From Ochrobactrum sp. Marseille-Q0166 (GTDB taxonomy: Bacteria; Pseudomonadota; Alphaproteobacteria; Rhizobiales; Rhizobiaceae): a stretch of 64,000 nt of DNA. The notes beneath the pieces are model-generated. The model ran no database searches and had not been told where the DNA came from. It saw only the letters and a program-made list of their open reading frames with translations. Of the stretch, positions 63,129-64,000 are shown one piece after another (the stretch's first letter is position 1; every line of letters starts with the position of its first letter). The DNA is taken from NCBI RefSeq assembly GCF_014397025.1, contig NZ_JACJUO010000003.1, forward strand, positions 186,001 through 250,000, in the 5' to 3' direction. Made by a program: the position numbers and the translations under genes.

Positions 63129-64000
63129 TCAGCCCAATTCGGCTTTGATCAGCGCAACCCAATAGCCAATACCAAAAAGCAATGCTTGGTCATTAAAATC
63201 AAAATGCGGTGTATGCACATGATGAAAATGTCCGTTTTCATCCACACCATTGCCCATCAGCATGAATGCGCCCGGCTTGTTCTGCAACATATAGGCGAAA
63301 TCCTCCCCCGCTGTGATCGGCGGAAAATCGCTGTCCACATTTGCTTCACCCGTCACACAGACAGCCGCCTTTGCAGCAATGGCAGTCTCTTCAACACTAT
63401 TAACAAGAGCCGGATAACCTCTCTTATAAAGCACAGAGGCACTGCATCCGTAAGCTGCTGCCAGATTTTGCCCCAGTTCAGACAAGCGGTTTTCCAAGAT
63501 GTCCCGCACTGCCGGATCATATGACCGTGCCGTGCCATGAACTGTAATTTCAGAAGGAATAACATTACCGGAATCAGGATGACCGCCGGCAATATATCCG
63601 ACACTGATCACCGCCGTTTCTCGCGCCGGTACACTGCGCCCGACAATGCTCTGCAGGCCGGTCAGAAAATGTCCGAGCGGCACGCTCGGATCAGTTGCAC
63701 GGTGCGGTACGGCACCATGACCGCCGGTTCCTTTGAAAACCACCGTCCATGTATCAACATTGGCCAGCATCGGGCCAGAACGGATACCGAATTTACCCAA
63801 GGCCAGCCCTGGTTCATTGTGCAACCCGTAAACGGCATCACAAGGAAAGCGCTGAAACAGGCCGTCCTCGATCATGCACAGACCGCCGCCGCCCTTTTCC
63901 TCTGCCGGCTGGAAGATGAAATGAACCGTACCGGCAAAGTCGCGATGTTCCGATAAATAACGTGCGGCCCCCAGCAACATGGTTGTATGGCCGTCATGAC
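63129..64000 (-). CDS. M20-family amidohydrolase (hippurate hydrolase/IAA-amino acid hydrolase-like), 5' end outside
   Basis: The window shows the last about 290 codons. The metal-binding HDGHTTMLLGAA begins at the edge. FQPAEEKGGGG carries the catalytic Glu pair, and GTGGHGAVPHRATDP and GEDFAYMLQNKPGAF follow. Enzymes of subfamily M20D hydrolyse N-acyl amino acids in the cytoplasm. Whether it belongs to the siderophore island is unknown; it is convergent with the TetR gene. Confidence 0.88.
   Translation of the reverse strand, partial: HDGHTTMLLGAARYLSEHRDFAGTVHFIFQPAEEKGGGGLCMIEDGLFQRFPCDAVYGLHNEPGLALGKFGIRSGPMLANVDTWTVVFKGTGGHGAVPHRATDPSVPLGHFLTGLQSIVGRSVPARETAVISVGYIAGGHPDSGNVIPSEITVHGTARSYDPAVRDILENRLSELGQNLAAAYGCSASVLYKRGYPALVNSVEETAIAAKAAVCVTGEANVDSDFPPITAGEDFAYMLQNKPGAFMLMGNGVDENGHFHHVHTPHFDFNDQALLFGIGYWVALIKAELG

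Overview
The window reads as an alphaproteobacterium of the order Hyphomicrobiales, most likely Brucella/Ochrobactrum. The basis is the phn gene order with two phnE genes, RirA-type iron boxes (TGA-N9-TCA), the type of palindromic repeat found here, IS6/IS30/IS5-family insertion sequences and a repABC-like relic. Only the sequence was used; no database search was made, so names rest on recognised motifs and gene order.

Layout. (1) 1-3330: the end of a molybdo-hydroxylase locus (large subunit, XdhC-like chaperone, MobA-like transferase), cut off inside the third gene by an IS6-family element. (2) 3.4-5.9 kb: a zinc alcohol dehydrogenase and an AraC-type regulator. (3) 6.0-18.0 kb: a complete C-P lyase cluster, phnF divergent from phnGHIJKL, a hexapeptide acyltransferase, phnM, phnN, phnC, phnD and two phnE. 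(4) 18.2-27.5 kb: a sugar/polyol operon with a CUT2 ABC transporter, a short-chain dehydrogenase and two DhaK/DhaL sets. In the second set DhaK is fused behind a SorC-type transcription regulator. (5) 27.5-32.9 kb: an exonuclease gene, then a low-coding zone of IS30, IS6 and IS5 remnants and what looks like a broken repABC plasmid replicon. (6) 32.9-61.9 kb: a large siderophore island. (7) 61.9-64.0 kb: a TetR regulator and the end of an M20 amidohydrolase.

The siderophore island is the most interesting part. It holds the five 2,3-dihydroxybenzoate (DHB) functions (EntC, E, B with carrier domain, A, and a phosphopantetheinyl transferase). It also holds a four-gene rhizobactin-like set (diaminobutyrate aminotransferase and decarboxylase, acetyltransferase, N-monooxygenase) that should make N-hydroxy-N-acetyl-1,3-diaminopropane. 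Two NRPS proteins (Cy-Cy-A-PCP* and C*-PCP-C) together reproduce the VibF domain order split over two genes. The PCP of the first protein has Pro where the phosphopantetheine Ser should be, so the carrier must be the one in the second protein. No thioesterase is present; as in vibriobactin synthesis, the last C domain would release the chain onto an amine. I infer a mixed catecholate/azoline/hydroxamate siderophore with a C3 diamine backbone, related in logic to fimsbactin and pre-acinetobactin. Export/import genes (TonB receptor with STN domain, binding protein, two permeases, ATPase, two half-size ABC exporters) sit beside it, and TGA-N9-TCA iron boxes lie before three of its transcription units.
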